64,000 nucleotides of DNA from Methylopila sp. 73B (GTDB lineage Bacteria > Pseudomonadota > Alphaproteobacteria > Rhizobiales > Methylopilaceae). Under the pieces are notes generated by a model. It had not been told where the DNA came from, searched no databases, and saw nothing but the letters and a program-made list of their open reading frames with translations. The position numbers and the translations under genes were made by a program. The stretch spans positions 3,784,501 to 3,848,500 of the forward strand of contig NZ_JAFV01000001.1 of the NCBI RefSeq assembly GCF_000526315.1. The letters run 5' to 3'. This document shows, piece by piece, positions 52,798 through 61,291 of this stretch (its first letter is position 1; each line of letters begins with the position of its first letter).

Positions 52798-53610
52798 ATG
52801 ACGCTGCCCCGCCGCCGCTGGACCGAGATGACCACGGAGGAGTTCCGCAACGGCGACGTGGCGACCTGGATCGCGGTGCTGCCGGTGGCGGCCGTCGAGC
52901 AGCATGGGCCGCACCTGCCCGTCGGCGTCGACGCCATGCTGGGCGACGGCTACCTCGAGCGCGCGCTGGCGCTGGTCCCGGAGGATCTGCCCGTCACGGT
53001 CCTGCCGATGCAGACCATCGGCGCGTCGGCCGAGCATCTCGCCTTCCCGGGCACGCTGACCCTGTCGGCCGAGACGACGATCCGCGCGTGGACCGAGATC
53101 GGCGCCTCGGTGGCGCGCGCCGGCGTGCGCAAGCTGATCCTGCTCAACAGCCACGGCGGCAACACGTCCGCGCTCGACGTGGTGGCGCGCAATCTGCGGA
53201 TCGCGCATGGCATGCTGGCGGTGGTCACAAGCTGGCACCGGCTGGGCTATCCGGCCGGCCTGTTTTCCGCCGACGAGCTTCGGCACGGCATCCACGGCGG
53301 CGAGATCGAGACCTCTGTCATCCGCGCGCTGCGGCCCGAGCTCGTCCAGATGGACCGGGCGGAGCACTTCCGCTCCACGACCTACGCCATGGAGCGCGAC
53401 TTCGCGCACCTCCGCGCCTCGACGCCGGCGGGATTTGGCTGGATGACGCAGGACCTTCACCTCTCCGGCGCTGTCGGCGACGCCGCCTCCGGAACCGCGG
53501 AAGCAGGCGAGGCCGCGCTGGACCACGGCGCGGCGGCCTTCGTGGACCTGCTCCGCGACGTGCGCGGGTTCGCGCTCGACCGGCTGGCGAAGGGGCCACT
53601 CGACCGCTGA
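52798..53610 (+). CDS. Creatininase-family amidohydrolase
   Basis: The 270-residue metal-dependent hydrolase has VAAVEQHGPHLPVGVDAML (Glu, His and Asp ligands), then NSHGGNTSALDVVARN and GIHGGEIETSVI, the three ligand regions of the creatininase/MftE fold. Family members hydrolyse creatinine, amides in cofactor synthesis or peptides. The pair with pyroglutamyl-peptidase suggests a role with cyclic amides or small peptides, but this is inference. Confidence 0.9.
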   Translation: MTLPRRRWTEMTTEEFRNGDVATWIAVLPVAAVEQHGPHLPVGVDAMLGDGYLERALALVPEDLPVTVLPMQTIGASAEHLAFPGTLTLSAETTIRAWTEIGASVARAGVRKLILLNSHGGNTSALDVVARNLRIAHGMLAVVTSWHRLGYPAGLFSADELRHGIHGGEIETSVIRALRPELVQMDRAEHFRSTTYAMERDFAHLRASTPAGFGWMTQDLHLSGAVGDAASGTAEAGEAALDHGAAAFVDLLRDVRGFALDRLAKGPLDR

Positions 53611-53685
53611 GATCGGCTCGACAAGCGCCGCAAGCCGTCCCACCATGGGCGCCGAAAAAGGTTCAAGAACAGGAGGCCGACCGCC

Positions 53686-53898
53686 ATGCAGGACGTTCGT
53701 CAGGAGGGGCAGCTGATCCAGGGTCTCGCGGTGATCGAGACAACGGAGAGCGACAACGTTCTGCGCTGGGACGGCGAGATGCTCTACGTGGAGCACGACG
53801 TTTACCACAACGGCCAGCTGGTGCACCGGAAGTACCGCCGCCGCGTCACCGCCGACGTCGCCCGCACGCTTCTCACCACGGTGGCGAAGGCGTCGTAG
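53686..53898 (+). CDS. Small conserved-type protein of unknown function
   Basis: The 70-residue product has a good RBS (CAGGAGG) before the ATG. It appears to be a small beta-rich unit (LIQGLAVIETTESDNVLRW, MLYVEHDVYHNGQLVHRKYRRR) with a short C-terminal helix. There is no signal or membrane segment and I recognise no family. It follows the creatininase-family gene by 75 bp and converges with the hydrolase gene. Confidence 0.65.
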   Translation: MQDVRQEGQLIQGLAVIETTESDNVLRWDGEMLYVEHDVYHNGQLVHRKYRRRVTADVARTLLTTVAKAS

Positions 53899-53905
53899 CT
53901 CCGCC

Positions 53906-54862
53906 TCACCCTTCCAAAAACGCCTCGATGCGTTCCAGCGCCGGCTCGGCCTGCGGGTCGGGCAGCGCAATGTGAACGTGCGGAGAGCCGGGCCAGACCG
54001 CGAGTTCCGCTTGGTTGCCCGCCGCGGCCCAGCGCGCGGCCATGAACAGCGTGTCGTCCACCAGCGGGTCGCGCCCGCCCACGGTGAAGATCGTGGGCGG
54101 CAGTTTGGCGAGGTCGCCGTAGAGCGGAGAGACGTCAGGAGCCTGACGGTCCTCGCCGCCCTGCAGGTACTGCGCGACGAACATCCTGAGGTCGCGCGCG
54201 CCGAGCACGAGGCCCTTCGGCTGGAAGCTGCGGGCGCTCGGCGTGAGACCGAGGTCGAAGCAGCCGGCGGTGAGGTTCGCGCGGGAAAACGGCGTCAGTC
54301 CATGTTGGTCGCGCAGCCGCAGCAGGGTGACGACCGCGAGATGCGCGCCGGCCGATTCGCCGCCGATCAGCAGCCGCTCCACGCCGAACCGTTGCTTCGC
54401 CTCGCGGATCAGCCACAGCGCCGCCGCCTCGCAGTCGTCGGGAGCGGCGGGGTAGGGGTTCTCGGGCGCGAGCCGGTACTCCACCGAGACGCAGGCGAGG
54501 CCGAGGTTGGCGGCGAAGCGATCGAGCCGCGGATCGTCCTGATCCGCGGAGCCGAAGGTCCAGCCGCCGCCGTGGATGTGAAGATAGACGCCGGTCGCCT
54601 GCGCCGGGGCCGCGATCACCCTGAGCTGCAGCGGACCGCCCGGGCCAGGGATCGTCATGATTTCGGCCCGCGCCGACTTCGGCTCCCCGATGAAGGGGCT
54701 AAGCCCCAGCTTGCGCCGCTCGCGCACCGCAGCGGGGCCGATCGACCACGTGTCCGGCGCGCCGGCCGCCTGCGCCATCAGGCGCTCGTTCAGGGCGACG
54801 GTCCCCTCGGGAGCCGCGTCGGGCACGAAGGCGGCGGGGTCGATCGTCAGAAGAGGCGTCAT
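53906..54862 (-). CDS. Alpha/beta hydrolase (HSL/acetyl-esterase type)
   Basis: The 318-residue esterase has the oxyanion motif HIHGGGWTFGS, the nucleophile elbow GESAGAHLAVV, the Asp in GGRDPLVDD and the His in PGSPHVHIAL, giving a complete triad. This is the hormone-sensitive-lipase-like (family IV) arrangement with a cap domain. It acts on short-chain esters. The start at 54862 (MTPLLTIDPAAF) is preferred to an ATG 29 codons upstream that overlaps the divergent yjbQ region. Confidence 0.9.
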   Translation of the reverse strand: MTPLLTIDPAAFVPDAAPEGTVALNERLMAQAAGAPDTWSIGPAAVRERRKLGLSPFIGEPKSARAEIMTIPGPGGPLQLRVIAAPAQATGVYLHIHGGGWTFGSADQDDPRLDRFAANLGLACVSVEYRLAPENPYPAAPDDCEAAALWLIREAKQRFGVERLLIGGESAGAHLAVVTLLRLRDQHGLTPFSRANLTAGCFDLGLTPSARSFQPKGLVLGARDLRMFVAQYLQGGEDRQAPDVSPLYGDLAKLPPTIFTVGGRDPLVDDTLFMAARWAAAGNQAELAVWPGSPHVHIALPDPQAEPALERIEAFLEG

Positions 54863-54956
54863 GGTGGCGTCCGGAAAGCTGGCGGCGCGGCGGGACTGGG
54901 AGGAAACCGCCGTCGGGGGGCTTTCCGCAAGCCCGGGACGGCGCGACATTCAGCCG

Positions 54957-55424
54957 ATGAGCCAGGATTCTCCCGCCGCCGGCGTGTCGTCGGGCCCCGC
55001 GCCGCACCAGTGCATCGGGCGAATCACCGTCCGCACCCGCGGGCCGGGCCTCGTCGACGTCACCGCGCGCGTGGCGGCCGCGCTGCGCGAGGGGCGCGCG
55101 GGAGACGGGCTGCTCACGCTGTTCGTGCGCCACACCTCCGCCTCGCTCACCATCCAGGAGAATGCGAGCCCGGAGGTGCGCGACGACCTCGTGGACGCCT
55201 TGGACAGGCTCGCCCCGCGCGACGCCGGCTGGCGTCACGACCTCGAAGGGCCGGACGACATGCCGGCCCATGTGAAGACCATGCTGACCGATGTTTCGCT
55301 TTCGATTCCCGTGATTGCAGGCGCGCCCGCGCTCGGGACGTGGCAGGGGATTTATCTCGTCGAGCATCGCGATCGGCCGCATGAGCGGGAGATCGTGGCG
55401 CATTTCATCGGCGCGGCGATATGA
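54957..55424 (+). CDS. YjbQ/UPF0047 family protein (secondary thiamine-phosphate synthase enzyme)
   Basis: The 155-residue beta-rich protein has the family motifs GLLTLFVRHTSASLTIQENA, DLEGPDDMPAHVKTMLTDVSLSIPV and GTWQGIYLVEHRDRPH. The invariant His residues form the probable metal site. E. coli YjbQ has weak thiamine-phosphate synthase activity in vitro; the real role is unsettled. A 16-bp palindrome lies over the stop codon. Confidence 0.9.
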   Translation: MSQDSPAAGVSSGPAPHQCIGRITVRTRGPGLVDVTARVAAALREGRAGDGLLTLFVRHTSASLTIQENASPEVRDDLVDALDRLAPRDAGWRHDLEGPDDMPAHVKTMLTDVSLSIPVIAGAPALGTWQGIYLVEHRDRPHEREIVAHFIGAAI

Positions 55425-55436
55425 CAGCGCTGTCAT
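55421..55436. promoter_or_regulatory. 16-bp perfect palindrome before the response-regulator gene
   Basis: ATGACAGCGCTGTCAT spans the yjbQ stop codon and lies 126 bp upstream of the CrbR-like gene. It could be an operator for the LuxR-type regulator or another dimeric factor. Confidence 0.4.
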
Positions 55437-55561
55437 TACGGGAAGGAAGGTCTTCGCGCTGCAACGAAATCTTGCGTCTTTCGCTGCGAACGTGTTGAAG
55501 ATGTGAGCACGGACTACGTAACGCATCGACTTCCGTGTGGCGGGGGCGCTAAGACGACTTC

Positions 55562-56236
55562 ATGATGACGATCGCCGAATCCTCCGCGTACCGCCTGCTC
55601 ATTGCCGACGATCACCCGCTGTTCCGCACCGCACTCAAAGAAGCGGTGAAGGAAGAGGCGGCGGAGATCGTCGAAGCTGGATCCTTCGACGCCGCCACCA
55701 AAGCCCTCGAAGAGGACTCCTCCTTCGATCTGGTGCTGCTGGATCTGACGATGCCCGGCGTCAGCGGCTTCTCCGGCCTGATGTACCTGCGCGCGCAGTA
55801 CCCCGCGATCCCGGTGGTCGTGGTGTCGGCCAACGAGGACCCGGCGACCATTCGCCGCTGCATGGACTTCGGCGCCTCGGGCTTCATTCCCAAGACCCTC
55901 GACGTCTCCCAGATGCGCGTCGCCGTGCGCGTCGTGCTGGCCGGCGACAACTGGACGCCGCCGGACCTCGACCTGTCGCTCGCGACCGACGACCAGACCG
56001 CCAAGCTTGTCTCCCGCCTCGGCACGCTGACGCCCCAGCAGGTCCGCGTGCTGATGATGCTGAGCCAGGGCCTGCTCAACAAGCAGATCGCCTACGAGCT
56101 CAGCGTCTCCGAGGCGACGGTGAAGGCGCACGTCTCTGCGATCCTCGCCAAGCTCGGCGTCGAGAGCCGCACCCAGGCGGTCATCGCCGCCTCCAAGATC
56201 GAAGCCGGCCAGTGGCCGGAGCGCGCGGCGAGCTGA
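55562..56236 (+). CDS. LuxR-type response regulator (CrbR/NarL family)
   Basis: The 224-residue regulator has an N-terminal receiver: acidic pocket ADDHP (residues 15-19), phospho-acceptor Asp61 in LLDLTMPGVSG, and Lys in GFIPKT. The C-terminal LuxR helix-turn-helix lies at about 155-212 (LTPQQVRVLMMLSQGLLNKQIAYEL, EATVKAHVSAILAKL). It lies 320 bp from, and convergent with, a large SLC5-type sensor kinase of the CrbS plan, and the two most likely form a CrbSR-like system that in other bacteria turns on acetyl-CoA synthetase during the acetate switch. Confidence 0.9.
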   Translation: MMTIAESSAYRLLIADDHPLFRTALKEAVKEEAAEIVEAGSFDAATKALEEDSSFDLVLLDLTMPGVSGFSGLMYLRAQYPAIPVVVVSANEDPATIRRCMDFGASGFIPKTLDVSQMRVAVRVVLAGDNWTPPDLDLSLATDDQTAKLVSRLGTLTPQQVRVLMMLSQGLLNKQIAYELSVSEATVKAHVSAILAKLGVESRTQAVIAASKIEAGQWPERAAS

Positions 56237-56360
56237 CAGCCGGGCTGCGGCGCAGCCGTCCGCGAACGCGACTGACCAAGCGACGGCGCCGAATCGGATT
56301 CGGCGCCGTTCGCATGTCCGGGTCATGGCGCAGTGCGGGAGGCGTTTTCCGGGTTGGACG

Positions 56361-56530
56361 CGGGCGATCCCTCCTCAAGCGAAGCTTGGGGAGGGTGGCC
56401 TTGGCGAAGCCAAGGTCGGGTGGGGTCTTGGGCGTAGAGCACCTCAGCGGCGGCAGGGCGTCGTTCTGAGCCCACCCCACCCGGCCGGGCTTCGCCCGTC
56501 CACCCTCCCGTTCCGGGGGAGGGATCCCCG
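56361..56530. repeat. Interspersed GC-rich palindromic element (type 2, copy A)
   Basis: It begins GATCCCTCCTC and ends GGGGGAGGGATCC. Its segment 56471-56509 (GCCCACCCCACCCGG and onward) is the exact reverse complement of a 39-bp segment in the element at 63558-63719. It fills the crbR-crbS gap with no gene, and may act as a bidirectional terminator. Confidence 0.75.
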
Positions 56531-56556
56531 CGCTTCACCCCGTGGTCATGAGATCC

Positions 56557-59500
56557 TCACTCCGCCGCCGCGGCGCGTTGGGCGAGGAGCTGGGCGAGCA
56601 ATGCGCGGAGCGCGGCGGGACGGATCGGTTTCGGAAGCACCTGGACGTCCTTCTCCGCCGCCTGCTCCCGCAGGCCCGGCGATCGATCAGCGGTGATCAG
56701 GATCGCAGGGATCGGCTGCCCGAGCTTCCAGCGCAGGTTGACGATCGCCTCCAGCCCGTCCGCCTCGTCGAGGTGGTAGTCGGCCAGCAGCGCGTCGGGC
56801 GTCAGCTTGCGCGCGCGCATCAGCGCTTCGGCCTCGCGCTGGTTGGCGGCGGTGAGCGCGGTGCAGCCCCAGCCGCTCAGCAAGGTCGCCATGCCGTCGA
56901 GGATCGCCGGCTCGTTGTCGATCGCGAGCACCACGAGGCCGACAAGCGCGGCGCCGCGCGAGCCGACGAGACCCTCGACGGGCTTCGGCGCGGGCAGCGC
57001 CACCGCGGTCGGCAGCTCGATCGAGAACACCGAGCCCATCCCCGGCTTGGAGCGCAGCGTCAGGGGATGGTCGAGCACGCGCGCGATGCGCTCCACGATC
57101 GAGAGGCCGAGGCCGAGCCCCGGGGCGACCTTGGCGCCCTGTTCGAGGCGCTTGAACTCGCGGAACACCAGTTGCTGCTGGCCCGAGGCGATGCCGAGGC
57201 CGGTGTCCCACACCTCGACCCGGATCCGGCTGTCCGGCAGGCGGCGCACGCCGACGATGACGCGGCCGGCCGGCGTGTACTTGATGGCGTTGGAAACGAG
57301 GTTCTGCAGCAGGCGGCGCAGCAGCCGGCGATCGGAGCGCACGGCGAGGCTGGTCGGCACCACCGCGAGCTTCAGTCCCTTGTCGGCCGCGACCGGCGCG
57401 AACTCGCGGCCGAGCTGGCCGGTGATCTCGTCGAGGCGGAACACCGAGAGCTCGGGCTTCATCGCGCCGGTGTCGAGCCGCGAGATGTCGAGCAGGGCGG
57501 AGAGGATCTCCTCGACCGCGTCCAGCGAGGCGTCGACGTTGCGCGACAGCCGGCCGAAGTCCTCCTCGGGCGTCGTCCGCTCCACCAGGCTGGTCGCGAA
57601 CAGCCGCGCGGCGTTCAGCGGCTGCAGGATGTCGTGGCTGGCGGCCGCGAGAAAGCGCGTCTTCGAGATGTTGGCCTCGTCGGCCACCGTCTTGGCGCGG
57701 GCGAGCTCCTGGTTCAGACGCGTCAGCTCGCGGGTGCGCTCGCGCACCCGGCGCTCGAGGTTCTCGTTCGCAAGCTCCAGCGCCTGCTGGGCGTTCACCG
57801 TCTCGGTGATGTCGGTGTAGGTCGTCACTACGCCGCCATCCGGCATGCGGGCGGAGCGGATCTCGATCACGCGCCCCGAGGGCTGCAGGCGGGTGCGCAG
57901 GGTCTCCAGCCGCACCACGAAGCGCTGGATGCGGTCGGCGACGAACTCCTCCTCGTGCACCGGGCCGTAGAGTCCGCGAGCGGCGTTGAAGCGGAAGATG
58001 TCGTCGAGGCCGACGCCGGCGTGGATCATCTGTTCCGGCAGGTCGAACAGCTCCCGGAACTCGCGGTTCCAGGCGACCAGCTTCATGTCGCCGTCGATCG
58101 CGGTGATGCCCTGGCGGGCGTTGTCGAGCGCGGTCTGCAGCACGTCGCGGTTCGACTGCATGGCGGCGGAGGCGTCGTCGAGCAGCCGCAGAGCGTCCTG
58201 GGTCGTCACGTTGCGGCGGCTGAGCAGCAGCGATAGCACGAGGCGCGAGGAGGCGGCGCCGATGGCGGAGGCGAGCAGGTGTTCGGCGAAGCGCAGCGTC
58301 TGCACGTCGGCCTCCGCCTTCGGCTCCAGCGGCACGCCGCGGCCGCGGGCGAAGCCGGCGAAGGCCCGGTCGGCCCGGTCGGCGCCGAGGTAACGTCCGA
58401 CGGTCTGGACGAGGTCGCTCGTCGTCACGCGCGAGCGCCAGGGGCGGAAGCTGCCGGCGGCCTGTGCGGGCGCAGGCGGCGCGCCGCCGTCCGAGAAGGC
58501 CTCCGCCTGCTGGCTCTCGATCTGGGACGGCGCGCGGAGCAGGGAGACGAGCACGAAGGCGAGCGTGTTGAGCAGCAGGCTCCAGAACACGCCATGGGCC
58601 AGGGGATCGTCCATGCCGGCGCCGAACAGGCTGCGCGGCGCGAGCCATGCGAGGCCGTAGGGCCCGTCGTCCAGGAACGCGACGGAACCCGGCCAGTGGC
58701 TGGCGAGAGCCGGGACGGCGAGCGTCCAGGCCCATGTCACAAGGCCGACGGAGAGACCGGCGATCGCGCCGCGCGCCGTCGCGCGCCGCCAGGCGAGGCC
58801 GCCGAAGAAGGCGGGAGCGAGCTGCGCGATCGCCGCCAGCGACAGCAGGCCGAGGCTCGCCAGCTGCGCGGCGCCCGCCAGCCGGTGGGCGGCGTAGGCG
58901 CCCAGCAGGATCACCACGATCGCGAGCCGCCGGAAGCCGAGCAGCCGGCGGCTCATGTCCGGCCGGGAGGTCTCGGGGCCCTTCAGCAGGGCGGGAATGA
59001 CGAGGTCGTTCGACACCATGATGGAGAGGGCGACGCTCTCCACCAGCACCATCGCGGTCGCCGCCGACAGCACGCCGGTGAGCGCAATCACCGCGACCCA
59101 GGGCGCATCGGCGGCGAGCGGCAGGGCGAGCACGTAGACGTCCGGGTCGACCCCGCGCCCGGCTCCGAAGGTCGTCAGCCCCGCCGCCGCGATCGGCGCG
59201 ACGAACAGGCTCATAGCCACGGCGTAGAGCGGGAACAGCCAGGCGGCCGTGGCGGTCTCGTCGGCGTCGCGGGCCTCGACCACCGTCACGTGGAACTGGC
59301 GCGGAAGCAGGAAGGCGCCGAGGAACGAGAGCAACGCGAGCGCGGCGAAGGAGGCGGCGGACGGCGCGTGCTCGAAGGGCGCCAGCACGCCGGCCGCGGA
59401 CGCCCGAGCATAGAGGTCCGTCGGGCCGTCGAACAGGCTCCAGACCACGAAAGCGCCGACGGCGAGGAACGCGCCGAGCTTCACGACCGATTCAGTCGCG

Positions 59501-60060
59501 ATCGCCAGCATGAGCCCCTCGTGGCGCTCGGTCGCCTCCACCTGCCGGGTGCCGAACAGGCAGGCGAAGACCGCGAGCGCGAGCGCGGCGGCGAGCGCGG
59601 GATCGACCGGCAGATCGCGCCCCAGCGCCGTTCCGAGCGCGAGGGTGATGGCCTTGAGCTGCAGCGCGAGATAGGGCGTCGCGCCGATCACGGCGGCGAT
59701 CGCGACGAGACCCGCGACCCGTTGGCTCTTGCCGTAGCGGGCGCCGATCAGGTCGGCGATCGAAGTGATGTTGTTGGCCTTGGCGAGCCGGACCACCCGC
59801 GCGACGAGCGGCCGGAACGCGCCGATCGCGACCACTGCGCCGAGCGTCAGCGCGAAGAAGGTCCAGCCTGAGTTCGCCGCCAGGCCGACCGAGCCGGCGA
59901 AGGCCCAGGCGGTGCAGTAGACGCCGAGACCGAGCGCATAGAGATGCGGGCGGATGCGGCCGGCGAGCCAGGCCGGCCGCCGCGCCTCGCCATAGGCCGC
60001 GACGCCGAGCAGAAGGGCGAGGTAGGCGGCGGCGACCGCGACGATGATCCAGCCCTGCAC
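56557..60060 (-). CDS. CrbS-like hybrid sensor histidine kinase with SLC5 transporter domain
   Basis: The 1167-residue protein has an N-terminal sodium:solute-symporter (SLC5/SSF) domain of about 13 helices (residues about 5-510), a linker/STAC-like region (about 540-640), a PAS domain (about 660-770), HisKA with H-box His809 in ASHDILQPLNAARLF, HATPase_c (NAIKYTPAGR; GLGLGLSIVERIA) and a C-terminal receiver with Asp1094 in LLADYHLDEADG. GTG 60060 with GGGAGA upstream is the likely start because hydrophobic sequence begins there. This plan matches CrbS/CbrA-type sensors that couple solute uptake or pH to gene control. Its LuxR-type partner lies beyond a short repeat element. Confidence 0.92.
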   Translation of the reverse strand: MQGWIIVAVAAAYLALLLGVAAYGEARRPAWLAGRIRPHLYALGLGVYCTAWAFAGSVGLAANSGWTFFALTLGAVVAIGAFRPLVARVVRLAKANNITSIADLIGARYGKSQRVAGLVAIAAVIGATPYLALQLKAITLALGTALGRDLPVDPALAAALALAVFACLFGTRQVEATERHEGLMLAIATESVVKLGAFLAVGAFVVWSLFDGPTDLYARASAAGVLAPFEHAPSAASFAALALLSFLGAFLLPRQFHVTVVEARDADETATAAWLFPLYAVAMSLFVAPIAAAGLTTFGAGRGVDPDVYVLALPLAADAPWVAVIALTGVLSAATAMVLVESVALSIMVSNDLVIPALLKGPETSRPDMSRRLLGFRRLAIVVILLGAYAAHRLAGAAQLASLGLLSLAAIAQLAPAFFGGLAWRRATARGAIAGLSVGLVTWAWTLAVPALASHWPGSVAFLDDGPYGLAWLAPRSLFGAGMDDPLAHGVFWSLLLNTLAFVLVSLLRAPSQIESQQAEAFSDGGAPPAPAQAAGSFRPWRSRVTTSDLVQTVGRYLGADRADRAFAGFARGRGVPLEPKAEADVQTLRFAEHLLASAIGAASSRLVLSLLLSRRNVTTQDALRLLDDASAAMQSNRDVLQTALDNARQGITAIDGDMKLVAWNREFRELFDLPEQMIHAGVGLDDIFRFNAARGLYGPVHEEEFVADRIQRFVVRLETLRTRLQPSGRVIEIRSARMPDGGVVTTYTDITETVNAQQALELANENLERRVRERTRELTRLNQELARAKTVADEANISKTRFLAAASHDILQPLNAARLFATSLVERTTPEEDFGRLSRNVDASLDAVEEILSALLDISRLDTGAMKPELSVFRLDEITGQLGREFAPVAADKGLKLAVVPTSLAVRSDRRLLRRLLQNLVSNAIKYTPAGRVIVGVRRLPDSRIRVEVWDTGLGIASGQQQLVFREFKRLEQGAKVAPGLGLGLSIVERIARVLDHPLTLRSKPGMGSVFSIELPTAVALPAPKPVEGLVGSRGAALVGLVVLAIDNEPAILDGMATLLSGWGCTALTAANQREAEALMRARKLTPDALLADYHLDEADGLEAIVNLRWKLGQPIPAILITADRSPGLREQAAEKDVQVLPKPIRPAALRALLAQLLAQRAAAAE

Positions 60061-60225
60061 GCGTCCGTCTCCCGGCTTCTTACGTCCGACCCGGCGACCA
60101 TACACTGGCGGCGTTCGCCAGGACTGCATCAACCGTCAAGAACTTCGTCGCCTTGCCTTCCGTCAAACCTCCGTTAACGTCCAGTGATCATTCGGCCAAG
60201 GCCGGCGCAGCGTTGAGGGTCAGAC

Positions 60226-60660
60226 ATGTCGGTGCTCCAGGAATTCAAAGAGTTCGCCATGAAGGGCAACGTCGTCGACCTCGCGGTCGGCGTCATCATC
60301 GGCGCGGCCTTCGGCAAGATCATTGAAAGCCTCGTCGGCGACATCTTCATGCCGATCATCGGCTCGATCGTCGGCGGGCTGGATTTCTCGAACTACTTCC
60401 TCGGCCTGTCCTCCGCCGTCAACGCCACCTCGCTGGCCGAGGCCAAGAAGCAGGGCGCGGTTCTCGCCTACGGTAACTTCCTGACGATCGCCATCAACTT
60501 CGCGATCATCGCTTTCATCCTGTTCCTGATCATCAAGGCGGTGAACCGCTTGAAGAAAAAAGAAGAGGCAAAGCCCGCCGCCGTCGCCGAGACGCCGCAG
60601 GACGTGAAGCTGCTCGGCGAAATCCGCGATCTGCTCGCCGGCCGTCAGGCGCAGGTCTGA
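60226..60660 (+). CDS. mscL: Large-conductance mechanosensitive channel MscL
   Basis: The 144-residue pentameric inner-membrane channel opens under membrane tension to release solutes on hypo-osmotic shock. It has the amphipathic N-helix ([34 protein letters not shown]), TM1 with the Gly-rich gate, a periplasmic loop ([12 protein letters not shown]), TM2 ([21 protein letters not shown]) and the cytosolic helix bundle. Length is usual. The glutathione transferase gene follows by six bases. Confidence 0.97.
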   Translation: MSVLQEFKEFAMKGNVVDLAVGVIIGAAFGKIIESLVGDIFMPIIGSIVGGLDFSNYFLGLSSAVNATSLAEAKKQGAVLAYGNFLTIAINFAIIAFILFLIIKAVNRLKKKEEAKPAAVAETPQDVKLLGEIRDLLAGRQAQV

Positions 60661-60666
60661 GCCGCG

Positions 60667-61281
60667 GTGGCCCCGCGCTTCGTCCTGCATCACCATCCGC
60701 AGTCGCGCGCGCAGCGGGTGCGGTGGCTGCTCGAGGAAAGCGGCGAGGCTTACGAACTCGTCGCCCACGACTTCGAAGCGCGCACCCACAAGGCGCCGGA
60801 CTTCCTGGCGCTCAACCCGGACGGCAAGCTGCCGACGCTGATCGACCGTGGTCCCAACGGGACGTGGTCGACCGTGGTGACCGAAAGCGCGGCGATCGTG
60901 ATCCATGTCGCCGATGCCGCGGCGGTGGACGGCCTCGCGCCGCCGCCGAGCGACCCGGCGCGCGGCGCCTACCTGAACTGGATCGTCTACATGGCGGCGG
61001 CGGTGGAGCCCGCGCTCGCCGACGCCGCCTACCCACGCGCGTCTCCGCCGCCCGCCTCGGCGATCGGGTGGCCGCCCTTCGAGGCGACGGTGGCGCGCAT
61101 CGCGGCGCAGCTCGCCCGGACGCCCTACATCGTCGGCGCTCGTTTCACCGCGGCCGACGTCATGGTCGGGTCGATGCTCGGGTGGACGCGGTCCTGGGGG
61201 CGGCTTCCCGAACCGAAGCGTTTCGACGACTACCTCGTGCGGATCGCCGCCCGGCCAGCGAACCAGAAGGTGTTCGGCTGA
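60667..61281 (+). CDS. Glutathione S-transferase family protein
   Basis: The 204-residue product starts at GTG 60667, six bases after mscL. The N-terminal thioredoxin-like domain (residues 1-80) has FVLHHHPQSRAQRVRWLLEESG, with a Ser in the catalytic position, FLALNPDGKLPTLID, and the glutathione-binding ESAAIVIHVAD. The C-terminal helical domain has FTAADVMVGSMLGWTRSWGRLP, the GST N-capping box region. Substrate unknown. Confidence 0.9.
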   Translation: MAPRFVLHHHPQSRAQRVRWLLEESGEAYELVAHDFEARTHKAPDFLALNPDGKLPTLIDRGPNGTWSTVVTESAAIVIHVADAAAVDGLAPPPSDPARGAYLNWIVYMAAAVEPALADAAYPRASPPPASAIGWPPFEATVARIAAQLARTPYIVGARFTAADVMVGSMLGWTRSWGRLPEPKRFDDYLVRIAARPANQKVFG

Positions 61282-61291
61282 GCGCTCCCGT

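Noticed and set aside
56542-59871. Long plus-strand frames antisense to the CrbS-like kinase
   Set aside because: Arg/Glu/Gln-rich products mirror the kinase codons; the minus strand holds all domain motifs.
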